A stretch of DNA of 10,231 nucleotides from an uncultured Flavobacteriales bacterium (GTDB taxonomy: Bacteria > Bacteroidota > Bacteroidia > Flavobacteriales > Crocinitomicaceae). Positions 1-8,061 of this stretch are shown here, piece by piece. Where the stretch lies: assembly GCA_946479985.1 (NCBI GenBank), contig CAMLIF010000128.1, positions 1-10,231 on the forward strand. The letters run 5' to 3'. The translations under genes and the position numbers were made by a program. Position 1 is the stretch's first letter. Each line of letters starts with the position of its first letter. The notes beneath the pieces are model-generated. The model was not told the origin of the DNA. It searched no databases and saw only the letters and a list, made by a program, of their open reading frames with translations.

Positions 1-124
1 TCATCCTGAAGCATCTGCAGGTCCGCATGATTCACGCTATTTGTTTGATCAGTTCATTAGCAGTATGGGATCAGCTCCAGCGGATTCGAATGATGTTAAT
101 GTTAGCGCAGCCCGATCATTGTAA
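1..124 (+). CDS. carA: Carbamoyl-phosphate synthase small subunit, C-terminal 40 residues (partial)
   Basis: The reading frame is open from base 2 to a TAA at 122-124, and the 5' part lies outside the window. The first ten residues, HPEASAGPHD, match the end of the class I glutamine amidotransferase domain of CarA (HPEASPGPHD in most members). The opening His and Glu are the last two members of the Cys-His-Glu catalytic triad that hydrolyses glutamine and feeds ammonia to the large subunit. The following SRYLFDQFI is typical of Bacteroidota CarA. The enzyme makes carbamoyl phosphate for pyrimidine and arginine synthesis in the cytoplasm. The last 18 or so residues are a polar, poorly conserved tail. 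Enolase follows on the same strand after 87 bases. From memory, carA next to eno is a common order in Flavobacteriia, downstream of rpoA-rplQ. The identification rests on a short but diagnostic stretch. Confidence 0.92.
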   Translation, partial: HPEASAGPHDSRYLFDQFISSMGSAPADSNDVNVSAARSL

Positions 125-181
125 AATAATAATGTAATAACCCGGATTTCCGGAACTCGAATTTTCAGAACACAAAAATAA

Positions 182-1498
<1,317 letters not shown>

Positions 1499-1509
1499 AT
1501 TGTTAATTT

Positions 1510-1547
1510 AAACAAAACAACCTTCTTTTTAACGTAAGTTTTTGTTT
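1510..1547 (+). other. AT-rich inverted repeat downstream of eno
   Basis: The bases AAACAAAAC at 1510-1518 can pair with GTTTTTGTTT at 1538-1547 (nine pairs, one bulged T, loop of 19). No T-tract follows the second arm, although a T5 run sits in the loop. It may slow or end transcription after eno, but it is weak as an intrinsic terminator and could be chance in AT-rich DNA. Confidence 0.25.
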
Positions 1548-1576
1548 TACATATAGTTAAAGTTTTTTTAACTTTG
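1542..1576 (+). promoter_or_regulatory. Bacteroidota-type promoter for the 1636/1993 gene pair
   Basis: TAACTTTG at 1569-1576 matches the Bacteroidota -7 consensus TAnnTTTG exactly. A TTG at 1542-1544 could serve as the -33 element, but the 24-base spacer is somewhat long. A start near 1580-1583 would give a leader of about 55 bases before the ATG at 1636. A short inverted repeat (GTTAAA at 1556-1561, TTTAAC at 1567-1572) overlaps the -7 element and may be incidental. Confidence 0.5.
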
Positions 1577-1635
1577 GGTTACTTTCAGGCAACCTTGCTT
1601 TAATGCATACGTCTAAGAGGTACTCATAAACAACT

Positions 1636-1986
1636 ATGAAAGCAACTACAACATTAATTTTGCTTTTCTTTTTCCTGGCTGGAAGAGGATTAGCCCAAGA
1701 AGGTACAGAACCGAAATTTTTCGCTCAGTGCATGGTAAATATCACAGACGAAACATCTTTCAGAGAATTGGAAGAGGGTATTCGTCAGAATCCCTATGTA
1801 TCAGTCGTTAGACTAGACTGGGTTACCAAACGCGCATTCGTAATCACAAAAGATTTAACTCAGTTCAATGAACAAGATTTTCTGTCTTGGTTTGGTGAGA
1901 GCGCGGTAAATGTTAGCTGTGTTCAAACGGGTGTTTTCGGTGTTGACGAAATAGCGAAGTACCCATTTACAAACTGTTCAAACTAA
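1636..1986 (+). CDS. Small exported protein, possible ferredoxin-like (HMA-like) fold, unknown function
   Basis: This is a 116-residue protein of unknown function. Residues 1-20 form a Sec signal peptide: Lys2, a hydrophobic stretch LILLFFFLAG, and a likely cut in GLA|QEG. The mature part, about 96 residues, reads as strand (KFFAQCMVNI, 27-36), helix (SFRELEEGIRQ, 41-51), strand (55-64), strand (RAFVITKD, 66-73), helix (NEQDFLSWFGE, 78-88), strand (VNVSCVQTGV, 91-100). That is the order of a ferredoxin-like or heavy-metal-associated (HMA) domain. The CxxC metal motif of true HMA domains is absent. Cysteines are at 32, 95 and 114, and a disulphide is possible in the periplasm or outside the cell. 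The next gene, a T9SS cargo protein, starts 6 bases after the stop, so the two are very probably cotranscribed and may act together. The fold is my inference from the residue pattern; export is well supported. Confidence 0.75.
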   Translation: MKATTTLILLFFFLAGRGLAQEGTEPKFFAQCMVNITDETSFRELEEGIRQNPYVSVVRLDWVTKRAFVITKDLTQFNEQDFLSWFGESAVNVSCVQTGVFGVDEIAKYPFTNCSN

Positions 1987-1992
1987 TTTGCT

Positions 1993-4629
1993 ATGAAAAA
2001 AGTATTGATATTACCAATCCTGTTTTTTGTGGCAAATGTATGGTCACAGCAGTTACCGGTTAATTGTAACCTTGCGGTTTCTGGCTGCTCAACACCTCAA
2101 TTTCCTATTGTTGGTCAACAACCCGGTTATAACACTCCGGATTTTGGAACAGGAACAATCTCAAATCCTTCGTCTAATCCTCAGGGAGTTAACAGCGGCT
2201 GTTTATTGTCCGGTGAAACTGTATCAACTTTCGTTACCATAAACATTGTTTCTAATGGAACTTTGGAATGGTCAATGATCGGTTTAAATGCGAATGGAAC
2301 ACCTTCAAATTCCGGATGTTTCGATTGGATCATGTGGGCAGATAGTCCAAGCAGTTCAACAGATGGTTGTACCGGAATTAACGGAAATACCCTGGCGCCT
2401 GTTTCATGTAACTGGAACGGTTCATGTAATGGTAATACAGGAATGTCAACTCCTGCAAATTATCCGCCGAACGCATCGAATACAAGTTACCAACCGCCTT
2501 TGAATGTTCTTGCCGGTCAAACTTATATTCTTTGTTTGTCGAATTATAGTTTTACAAACCAGAATGTGAACCTGAATTTCTTTGGAACAGCGCAAGTCGT
2601 TTGTGGGGTTTCTGCTGCAGATCAAACAATCTGTCAGGGAAATTCAACAAATGTAACTATCGCTACACCTGGATATACGAATCCAACATTTAACTGGCTT
2701 GTGACAAATGGTGTTGCTAACACTACGGCAGGTACTACTGTTGTTAACCCAACGGTTACAACTACTTATCAAGTGGTAGTTACTGATGTAGGTTCAGTTC
2801 CATTGGTGCAGGATACTGCAACGTTTACTATAACGGTTGTTCCAACACTCACACCTAATGCCGGACCAGATCAAACCGTTTGTTTTGGGACTACTAATGC
2901 CGTATTCCAATTAAACGGAAATGCAGCAGTTGCACCTGTAACAGGAGCGTGGCAGGCAATTGTTCCGTCCGGAATGACACCCCCTGCTACTGCAACTTAT
3001 TCTCCGAATCCAAGTAACCCAACGCCAACAGTAACTGTAAACCAACCAGGAACATATAAGTTCGTTTGGAAACATACAAGTGCACTTTGTGGAGTTGTAA
3101 GAGATACAATGGTTGTGAATGTTGTTGCTTTAACGGCAACAGCCGCAACAGTGAGTCCAAGTTGTGGTGGTTACTCAGATGGTACAATTACAATTACCTC
3201 ACCTGGGGCTACTGAATACAGTTTCGACAATGGTACTACATGGGTAACCTCAAATACGCAGGGCGGATTTGCTGCGGGACCATATAATGTTTGCGCGAGA
3301 AACGCAATGGGATGTCAGAAGTGTATAACAGCTACATTGATTGATCCAACACCAATCGTAGTTTCTGTTTCAAATGACACAACTATTTGTCAAAATGGTA
3401 CGGCATCAATGGTTGCATCTGCAACAGGCGGCACAACATATCAATTCCACTGGAATCACACAGCATCTTTATTGGCTAATCAGGATGTAAGCCCGATTGC
3501 AACTGGCTATTACCCTGTTTATGCAGAGAGTGAATCAGGATGTTTGTCTCAGCCCGATTCAATCCTGGTAACTGTGCGTGCTCCTATTTCAGGAAACTTA
3601 ACACCACTTGATCAGAATGTTTGTCCTGGTTATCCGGGAACTATCAGTACAACCGGAATTATGGGTGGTATCGGTGCTCCTTACGGGTTTACCTGGTCAA
3701 ACGGTTATTCAAATTCGGGAACTTCTAGTTCTATAACAGAATCTCCGCAAGCAACTACAATGTACACTGTTACTGTAACCGATGGTTGTGAAAGTACTCC
3801 GCTTGTGATTTCTACTCAAATTGTTACTTACGCGGTTCCGGTTCCATTGATCTCAGTTGATGAACCTGTAAAATGTGAACCTGCAGTGTTTACCTTATCA
3901 AATACCACAGATCCGAATATGACAGCATCAACGGTATGGAATATTTCAAGTGGTCAGCAGTACATTGATCAGGATTTGATTATTTCAGATTCATTGATGG
4001 CAGGTGCTTATGACGTTCAATTAATAGTTGTTTCTCCGAACGGATGTATTGACTCAAATACATTTGTAGGATTCCTGAGCGTGCTTCCTAAGCCGGTTGC
4101 TGACTTTAAATGGTCACCGGATCCGGTAACAATGTTTAATACCAACGTAACGTTATCTAACTATAGTACTGGCGCAGATACTTATGATTGGACAATGCCT
4201 GGCGGGCTTCCGTCGCATTCAACCCAGGAAGACACCTATACATTCTATCCTGACGGTGAAGTCGGAAATTATGATGTCACTCTCATTTCAACATCATACC
4301 TAGGTTGTTCAGATACTATCACAAGAACAATTACTGTTCATCCGGAAGTGTTGTTGTACGCACCGAATACATTCACACCTGATGGCGATGAGTTTAACCA
4401 GTCCTGGGGAATCTTCATCGAAGGAATTGATCCGAGTGATTTCAATCTGATAATTTTAAACCGTTGGGGCGAAGTTATTTGGGAGTCAAACGACGTGGAT
4501 GGTACCTGGGACGGAACTTATCATGGTCAGATTGTTCCGCAGGGAACTTACATCTGGGCAATTCGAACAAAAGATATGCTGACAGATAAAAAATATGAAT
4601 TTAATGGGGCAATTAACATTACCTATTAA
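1993..4629 (+). CDS. Modular Ig/PKD surface protein with T9SS type B (gliding motility-associated) C-terminal domain
   Basis: This 878-residue secreted protein starts with a Sec signal peptide (MKKVLILPILFFVANVWS, cut near residue 18). Residues 20-200 form a Cys-rich beta domain with GTLEWSMIG and FDWIMW. Modules of about 80 residues follow, four opened by a D-x-x-[IV]-C motif (residues 210, 293, 462, 540) and probably a degenerate fifth at 623. Between the second and third of these lies a SprB-repeat-like module (about 386-450, CGGYSDGTITI then GPYNVCARNAMGC). Residues 698-782 are a PKD domain (PVADFKWSPDPV, later YDVTLIST). Residues 787-878 are a type B T9SS sorting domain (YAPNTFTPDGD, ILNRWGEVIWES, DGTWDGTY, PQGTYIWAIR). 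This C-terminal family directs export across the outer membrane by the PorSS/gliding machinery. The protein has no visible catalytic domain and is probably an adhesin or matrix protein. It is the second gene of a pair with the 1636 gene and ends before a strong terminator. Confidence 0.94.
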   Translation: MKKVLILPILFFVANVWSQQLPVNCNLAVSGCSTPQFPIVGQQPGYNTPDFGTGTISNPSSNPQGVNSGCLLSGETVSTFVTINIVSNGTLEWSMIGLNANGTPSNSGCFDWIMWADSPSSSTDGCTGINGNTLAPVSCNWNGSCNGNTGMSTPANYPPNASNTSYQPPLNVLAGQTYILCLSNYSFTNQNVNLNFFGTAQVVCGVSAADQTICQGNSTNVTIATPGYTNPTFNWLVTNGVANTTAGTTVVNPTVTTTYQVVVTDVGSVPLVQDTATFTITVVPTLTPNAGPDQTVCFGTTNAVFQLNGNAAVAPVTGAWQAIVPSGMTPPATATYSPNPSNPTPTVTVNQPGTYKFVWKHTSALCGVVRDTMVVNVVALTATAATVSPSCGGYSDGTITITSPGATEYSFDNGTTWVTSNTQGGFAAGPYNVCARNAMGCQKCITATLIDPTPIVVSVSNDTTICQNGTASMVASATGGTTYQFHWNHTASLLANQDVSPIATGYYPVYAESESGCLSQPDSILVTVRAPISGNLTPLDQNVCPGYPGTISTTGIMGGIGAPYGFTWSNGYSNSGTSSSITESPQATTMYTVTVTDGCESTPLVISTQIVTYAVPVPLISVDEPVKCEPAVFTLSNTTDPNMTASTVWNISSGQQYIDQDLIISDSLMAGAYDVQLIVVSPNGCIDSNTFVGFLSVLPKPVADFKWSPDPVTMFNTNVTLSNYSTGADTYDWTMPGGLPSHSTQEDTYTFYPDGEVGNYDVTLISTSYLGCSDTITRTITVHPEVLLYAPNTFTPDGDEFNQSWGIFIEGIDPSDFNLIILNRWGEVIWESNDVDGTWDGTYHGQIVPQGTYIWAIRTKDMLTDKKYEFNGAINITY

Positions 4630-4647
4630 TCTCTAATAGAATGAATG

Positions 4648-4692
4648 AACGCTCGTCTCCCGATAACTATCGGATGACGGGCGTTTTTTTTT
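4648..4692 (+). terminator. Intrinsic terminator after the T9SS cargo gene
   Basis: AACGCTCGTC at 4648-4657 pairs with GACGGGCGTT at 4676-4685 (ten pairs, one G-T). Inside it CCGAT and ATCGG form a second short stem around a four-base loop. T9 follows at 4684-4692. The hairpin begins 18 bases after the stop codon of the 1993 gene and isolates that unit from hutU. Confidence 0.88.
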
Positions 4693-4723
4693 GAACCCAA
4701 CTAGCATGAAAGCTAAGAACTGC

Positions 4724-4731
4724 TATTTTTG
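4724..4731 (+). promoter_or_regulatory. Probable -7 element for hutU
   Basis: TATTTTTG matches the Bacteroidota -7 consensus TAnnTTTG. The last G lies 14 bases before the ATG at 4746, so the transcript would have a leader of only about 7-10 bases. No TTG is present at the usual -33 distance; the nearest (4691-4693) is 30 bases upstream at the end of the terminator T-tract. The promoter may be weak or need an activator. Confidence 0.45.
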
Positions 4732-4745
4732 TTAAAATTTTGAAG

Positions 4746-6752
4746 ATGACATTAGCAGAGTTTAGAGACGAGATTTGTGAAGGAATACCAGGAGTAATTC
4801 CATCAAAAGAATCTGCGGTGATTGATGAAACCCTGAATCACGCACCGAAAAGAAAACAAATCTTATCGGTTGAAGAAAAAAAGCTTGCTCTGAAAAATGC
4901 ACTCCGCTATTTTCCGGCATCTCAACATGAAGAGCTCATCAAAGAGTTCCATGCTGAACTGGAGCTTTACGGCCGGATCTATATGTATCGCTTAAAACCG
5001 AAACATACCATGTACGCGCGTCCGATAGAAGATTATCCGGGCAACTGTCTCCAGGCAAAGGCAATTATGCTGATGATTCAGAATAACCTGGATATCGCTG
5101 TCGCTCAGCACCCACAAGAACTAATTACTTATGGTGGAAATGGCGCTGTCTTCCAAAATTGGGCTCAGTACAGATTGTGTATGAAATATTTGTCGGAAAT
5201 GACAGATGAACAAACACTTGTAATGTACTCTGGCCACCCGATGGGATTATTCCCTTCTCATAAAGATGCTCCGCGGGTTGTTGTTACAAATGGAATGATG
5301 ATACCTAACTATTCCAAACCGGATGATTGGGAAAAATTCAATGCTCTTGGAGTAACTCAATATGGACAAATGACGGCGGGCTCTTATATGTATATAGGGC
5401 CACAAGGAATTGTTCACGGAACAACCATTACGGTTTTGAACGGTTTCAGGAAGATCGGGAAAGATCCGAAAGGAAATCTTTTTGTTACTTCCGGATTAGG
5501 TGGTATGAGCGGAGCTCAGCCAAAAGCAGGAACTATTGCCGGATGTATCACCGTATGTGCAGAAGTGAATCCTAAAATCACCAGAATTCGTCACCAGCAA
5601 GGCTGGATCCATGAAGTCATAGAAAATATGAATGAGCTGGTTGCCCGTGTGCGAAAAGCTAAAGAAGATAAAGAAGTTGTTTCCATTGCCTATTTAGGAA
5701 ACGTGGTAGACGTTTGGGAGAAATTCGATCAGGAGAATTTACATATTGATCTTGGTTCTGACCAAACTTCACTGCATAACCCATGGGCGGGCGGATATTA
5801 TCCTGTTGATATCGATTTTGAGGCTGCTAACGAACTGATGGCATCAAACCCGGAGGAATTTAAGCAGAAGGTTCAATCGACGCTTGTGAGGCATGCCAAA
5901 GCGATTAATGCGCACACGGCAAAGGGAACCTACTTTTTCGATTATGGAAATGCATTCTTGTTAGAAGCTTCGCGTGCCGGTGCAGATGTAATGGCAGAAA
6001 ACGGGATCGATTTCAAATATCCGTCATACGTTCAGGATATTATGGGGCCAATGTGTTTCGATTTTGGTTTTGGACCTTTCAGATGGGTTTGTGCTTCAGG
6101 GAAACCGGAAGATTTAGCGAAAACTGATGAGATAGCCTGTGCTGTTCTGGAAGAAATAATGAAAAACAGTCCTGTTGAGATTCAACAGCAAATGGCAGAT
6201 AATATTCAATGGATCAAAGGGGCCCAGGAAAACAAACTGGTAGTTGGTTCCCAGGCAAGAATTTTATATGCCGATGCAGAAGGACGAATGAAGATTGCTT
6301 CAGCGTTCAATAAAGCCATTGCAAGCGGCAAAATCGGACCGGTTGTTTTAGGCAGAGACCATCATGACGTTTCAGGAACTGATTCGCCGTACAGAGAAAC
6401 TTCAAATATTTACGATGGTTCGCGTTTTACGGCTGATATGGCTATTCAAAATGTTATCGGTGACTCATTCCGCGGTGCAACCTGGGTTTCTATTCACAAC
6501 GGTGGCGGAGTTGGCTGGGGCGAGGTTATCAACGGCGGATTCGGGATGCTTCTCGACGGTTCTTCAGATGCACAGCGCCGATTAACCATGATGCTGCATT
6601 GGGATGTAAATAACGGAATTGCCAGAAGAAACTGGGCGCGTAATGAAGGAGCAATCTTTGCAATCAAACGCGCTATGGAACTCGAACCAAAACTGAAAGT
6701 AACGATTCCTGAAATGGTTGATGAGGATCTAATTTCAAAATTAGGAATCTGA
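4746..6752 (+). CDS. hutU: Urocanate hydratase (urocanase), long animal-type form
   Basis: This 668-residue enzyme hydrates urocanate to 4-imidazolone-5-propanoate, the second step of histidine degradation, in the cytoplasm with tightly bound NAD+. Numbering from the ATG, recognisable motifs are YGGNGAVFQNWAQ (129-141), YSGHPMGLFPS (161-171), YGQMTAGSYMYIGPQG (206-221), the glycine-rich SGLGGMSGAQ (249-258), GPFRWVCASG (443-452), VVGSQARILYADAEGR (499-514), LGRDHHDVSGTDSP (535-548) and HNGGGVGWGEVINGG (584-598). Many bacterial urocanases have about 555 residues. This one is near 670 and by memory resembles the vertebrate UROC1 type, including GSQARILY where the short enzymes have the Cys-containing FQGLPARICW. 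A TTG at 4740 is in frame, but the ATG at 4746 is preferred because it is a stronger start and lies clear of the predicted transcription start. No other hut gene is in the window. The gene has its own promoter and terminator, so it is probably monocistronic. Confidence 0.97.
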   Translation: MTLAEFRDEICEGIPGVIPSKESAVIDETLNHAPKRKQILSVEEKKLALKNALRYFPASQHEELIKEFHAELELYGRIYMYRLKPKHTMYARPIEDYPGNCLQAKAIMLMIQNNLDIAVAQHPQELITYGGNGAVFQNWAQYRLCMKYLSEMTDEQTLVMYSGHPMGLFPSHKDAPRVVVTNGMMIPNYSKPDDWEKFNALGVTQYGQMTAGSYMYIGPQGIVHGTTITVLNGFRKIGKDPKGNLFVTSGLGGMSGAQPKAGTIAGCITVCAEVNPKITRIRHQQGWIHEVIENMNELVARVRKAKEDKEVVSIAYLGNVVDVWEKFDQENLHIDLGSDQTSLHNPWAGGYYPVDIDFEAANELMASNPEEFKQKVQSTLVRHAKAINAHTAKGTYFFDYGNAFLLEASRAGADVMAENGIDFKYPSYVQDIMGPMCFDFGFGPFRWVCASGKPEDLAKTDEIACAVLEEIMKNSPVEIQQQMADNIQWIKGAQENKLVVGSQARILYADAEGRMKIASAFNKAIASGKIGPVVLGRDHHDVSGTDSPYRETSNIYDGSRFTADMAIQNVIGDSFRGATWVSIHNGGGVGWGEVINGGFGMLLDGSSDAQRRLTMMLHWDVNNGIARRNWARNEGAIFAIKRAMELEPKLKVTIPEMVDEDLISKLGI

Positions 6753-6769
6753 AGAAGAATTACTAATTG

Positions 6770-6800
6770 AAAGAGAGTTGCGAGAGTGACTCTTTTTTTT
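6770..6800 (+). terminator. Intrinsic terminator after hutU
   Basis: AAAGAGAGT at 6770-6778 pairs with ACTCTTTTT at 6789-6797 (nine pairs, one G-T, ten-base loop), and T8 runs from 6793 to 6800. It starts 18 bases after the hutU stop and sits between hutU and the converging minus-strand gene ending at 6810. Read from the other strand the hairpin has only a short, interrupted U-rich tail, so it is a weaker terminator for the OmpA-domain gene. Confidence 0.78.
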
Positions 6801-6809
6801 GGGACCTTG

Positions 6810-7988
6810 TTAAAGAACTTTTATCTCAACCCGTCTGTTGGCCTGTTCTTCATAGGCAAATTTGGCTTCAGGATAAATGGGTAATGTATTTCCATAACCA
6901 ACGGCGGTCATCCGGTTTTTATCAATGCCATTTTCCGCCAGCCAAAGCAGTACTCGTTTAGCTCGTGCTTCCGATAATTTTTGTCCGGCAAACGAATTTT
7001 CACCTGAGGAATCATGTACATGTCCCTGGATTTCTACTTTCACATTGGCATTTAAAGCAAGGAAATCTTTCAGTCTGCGCAGCTTAGGTTCCGCAGTGGA
7101 AAGAAACTCGGAGGATCCGGGCTGGAATTCTATTTCGTCAATCTGCATAGACTTTCCTTCTCCCAAAGGTTCCATCCAGATGATGACTTCGTTGTCGGAT
7201 CCTGCTGAAACAGGTTCGTCTTTATCTACGAAGAAATACCCTTCTGCATCCACTTTTAATTGAATTTTTCCTGAACGCTCAACCGTAAGATAGAAATCAG
7301 ACGCCTGATAAACGCCGGTAAGATCTTTTATTCCTGTAATACTCAGATTTGCCACTACAGGATTTCCCGTCTCAGCATCACGAATCAATATTTGAAGCGC
7401 ATCTACCGATTTGTCTTTTCTTAAATCGAGTAGTTTACCGCCCTCGGCAGTTTCTTTCAATTCTCCGTCCGTCGGGTCAAATCCAATGTGCAGATCTAAT
7501 TTGGATTTCATTTTCGCTTCTGTCAGAAAACAAATCATAATGTGCTTTCCTGCAACCAGATCAATAGGGTATAATGTGTTCGAATTGGTTATCAAATTTA
7601 ATCCGGTGTGCATTTCCTTTGTTTGAACCAAACGTCTTATCTCAGCCTTTCCCTGAAAAACTTCCGTACAGGCATCGGTGCTCACTGCTTCGAATATGAT
7701 CATTTGAAGTGTTCCTTCAGGAATGCTTGCATCAAGCGTAAATCTTCCGTCGTAACTGGCAACAAATGAATACCAAAGAGAGTTTAATTCCTTAGTTGAG
7801 GATAATGAAGGATAGGCATCAAGATCTTTATAGGCTCCGGCTTTACCCGTGAAATTTGTAGAGTATGAACCCGCTTGCAAAATATTCGCCGCACCGGTAC
7901 AATCTGAGATTATTTCAGAAGTAGTAGATTCTTGCGCTTTGGAAACGAACGAGAGTAACAGTAAAAATATTCCTAGAACAGTTTTCAT
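6810..7988 (-). CDS. Exported OmpA-family C-terminal domain protein (peptidoglycan-associated)
   Basis: This is a 392-residue envelope protein. MKTVLGIFLLLLSFVSKAQ is a Sec signal peptide cut near residue 18. The ATG at 7988 is chosen because it starts exactly at this peptide; the frame is open further upstream but would add 42 residues before it and overlap the globin gene. Residues about 28-170 form a beta-rich domain (ELNSLWYSFVASYDG; Cys30, Cys107, Cys153). Residues about 195-272 look like a carboxypeptidase-regulatory or Ig-like beta module (IRDAETGNPVVANLSI, KVDAEGYFF). Residues about 285-392 are an OmpA/MotB peptidoglycan-binding domain: IEFQPGSSEFL, VEIQGHVHDSSG, KLSEARAKRV, VGYGNTLPI, NRRVEI. 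The likely diaminopimelate-binding pair is Asp326 and Arg342. It has no N-terminal beta-barrel, so it probably sits in the periplasm and tethers to the cell wall. It is divergent from the globin gene and converges on hutU. Confidence 0.92.
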   Translation of the reverse strand: MKTVLGIFLLLLSFVSKAQESTTSEIISDCTGAANILQAGSYSTNFTGKAGAYKDLDAYPSLSSTKELNSLWYSFVASYDGRFTLDASIPEGTLQMIIFEAVSTDACTEVFQGKAEIRRLVQTKEMHTGLNLITNSNTLYPIDLVAGKHIMICFLTEAKMKSKLDLHIGFDPTDGELKETAEGGKLLDLRKDKSVDALQILIRDAETGNPVVANLSITGIKDLTGVYQASDFYLTVERSGKIQLKVDAEGYFFVDKDEPVSAGSDNEVIIWMEPLGEGKSMQIDEIEFQPGSSEFLSTAEPKLRRLKDFLALNANVKVEIQGHVHDSSGENSFAGQKLSEARAKRVLLWLAENGIDKNRMTAVGYGNTLPIYPEAKFAYEEQANRRVEIKVL

Positions 7989-7994
7989 TCGGTG

Positions 7995-8027
7995 CAAAAA
8001 TAGAAATACTAAACTATTCAGAGTCAA
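7995..8027 (-). promoter_or_regulatory. Promoter of the OmpA-domain gene, predicted leaderless
   Basis: On the minus strand, TATTTTTG (7995-8002) matches the Bacteroidota -7 consensus TAnnTTTG, and TTG (8025-8027) lies upstream with a 22-base spacer, in the expected range. Only six bases (7989-7994) separate the -7 element from the ATG whose A is at 7988, so transcription should start at or within a few bases of the start codon. Confidence 0.55.
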
Positions 8028-8028
8028 C

Positions 8029-8054
8029 TTGTTTAAAAATATCCTGTAATATTG
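8029..8054 (+). promoter_or_regulatory. Possible promoter of the globin gene, predicted leaderless
   Basis: TAATATTG at 8047-8054 differs from TAnnTTTG at one position and is followed after seven bases by the ATG at 8062. A TTG at 8029-8031 lies upstream, but the 15-base spacer is short. If used, the mRNA would start at or very near the ATG. The TTG is one base from the -33 TTG of the divergent gene on the other strand. Confidence 0.35.
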
Positions 8055-8061
8055 TAGTTGA

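Noticed and set aside
142..155. CCGG-ATTT-CCGG hairpin and TTCCGGAA palindrome between carA and eno
   Set aside because: The stem is only four bases with no T-tract, too weak to call a terminator or an operator.
1556..1572. GTTAAA-GTTTT-TTTAAC hairpin as a terminator for eno
   Set aside because: It is all but GC-free, is followed by TTTGGG instead of a T-tract, and overlaps an exact TAnnTTTG promoter element that explains the sequence better.
4740..4745. TTG start codon for hutU, two codons before the ATG
   Set aside because: There is no support for TTG over a nearby ATG, and the TTG lies at the predicted transcription start.
6925..7263. 112-codon plus-strand ORF antisense to the OmpA-domain gene
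   Set aside because: It lies wholly inside a well-supported gene, its translation is Ser/Pro-rich with no recognisable motif, and it has no promoter-like context.
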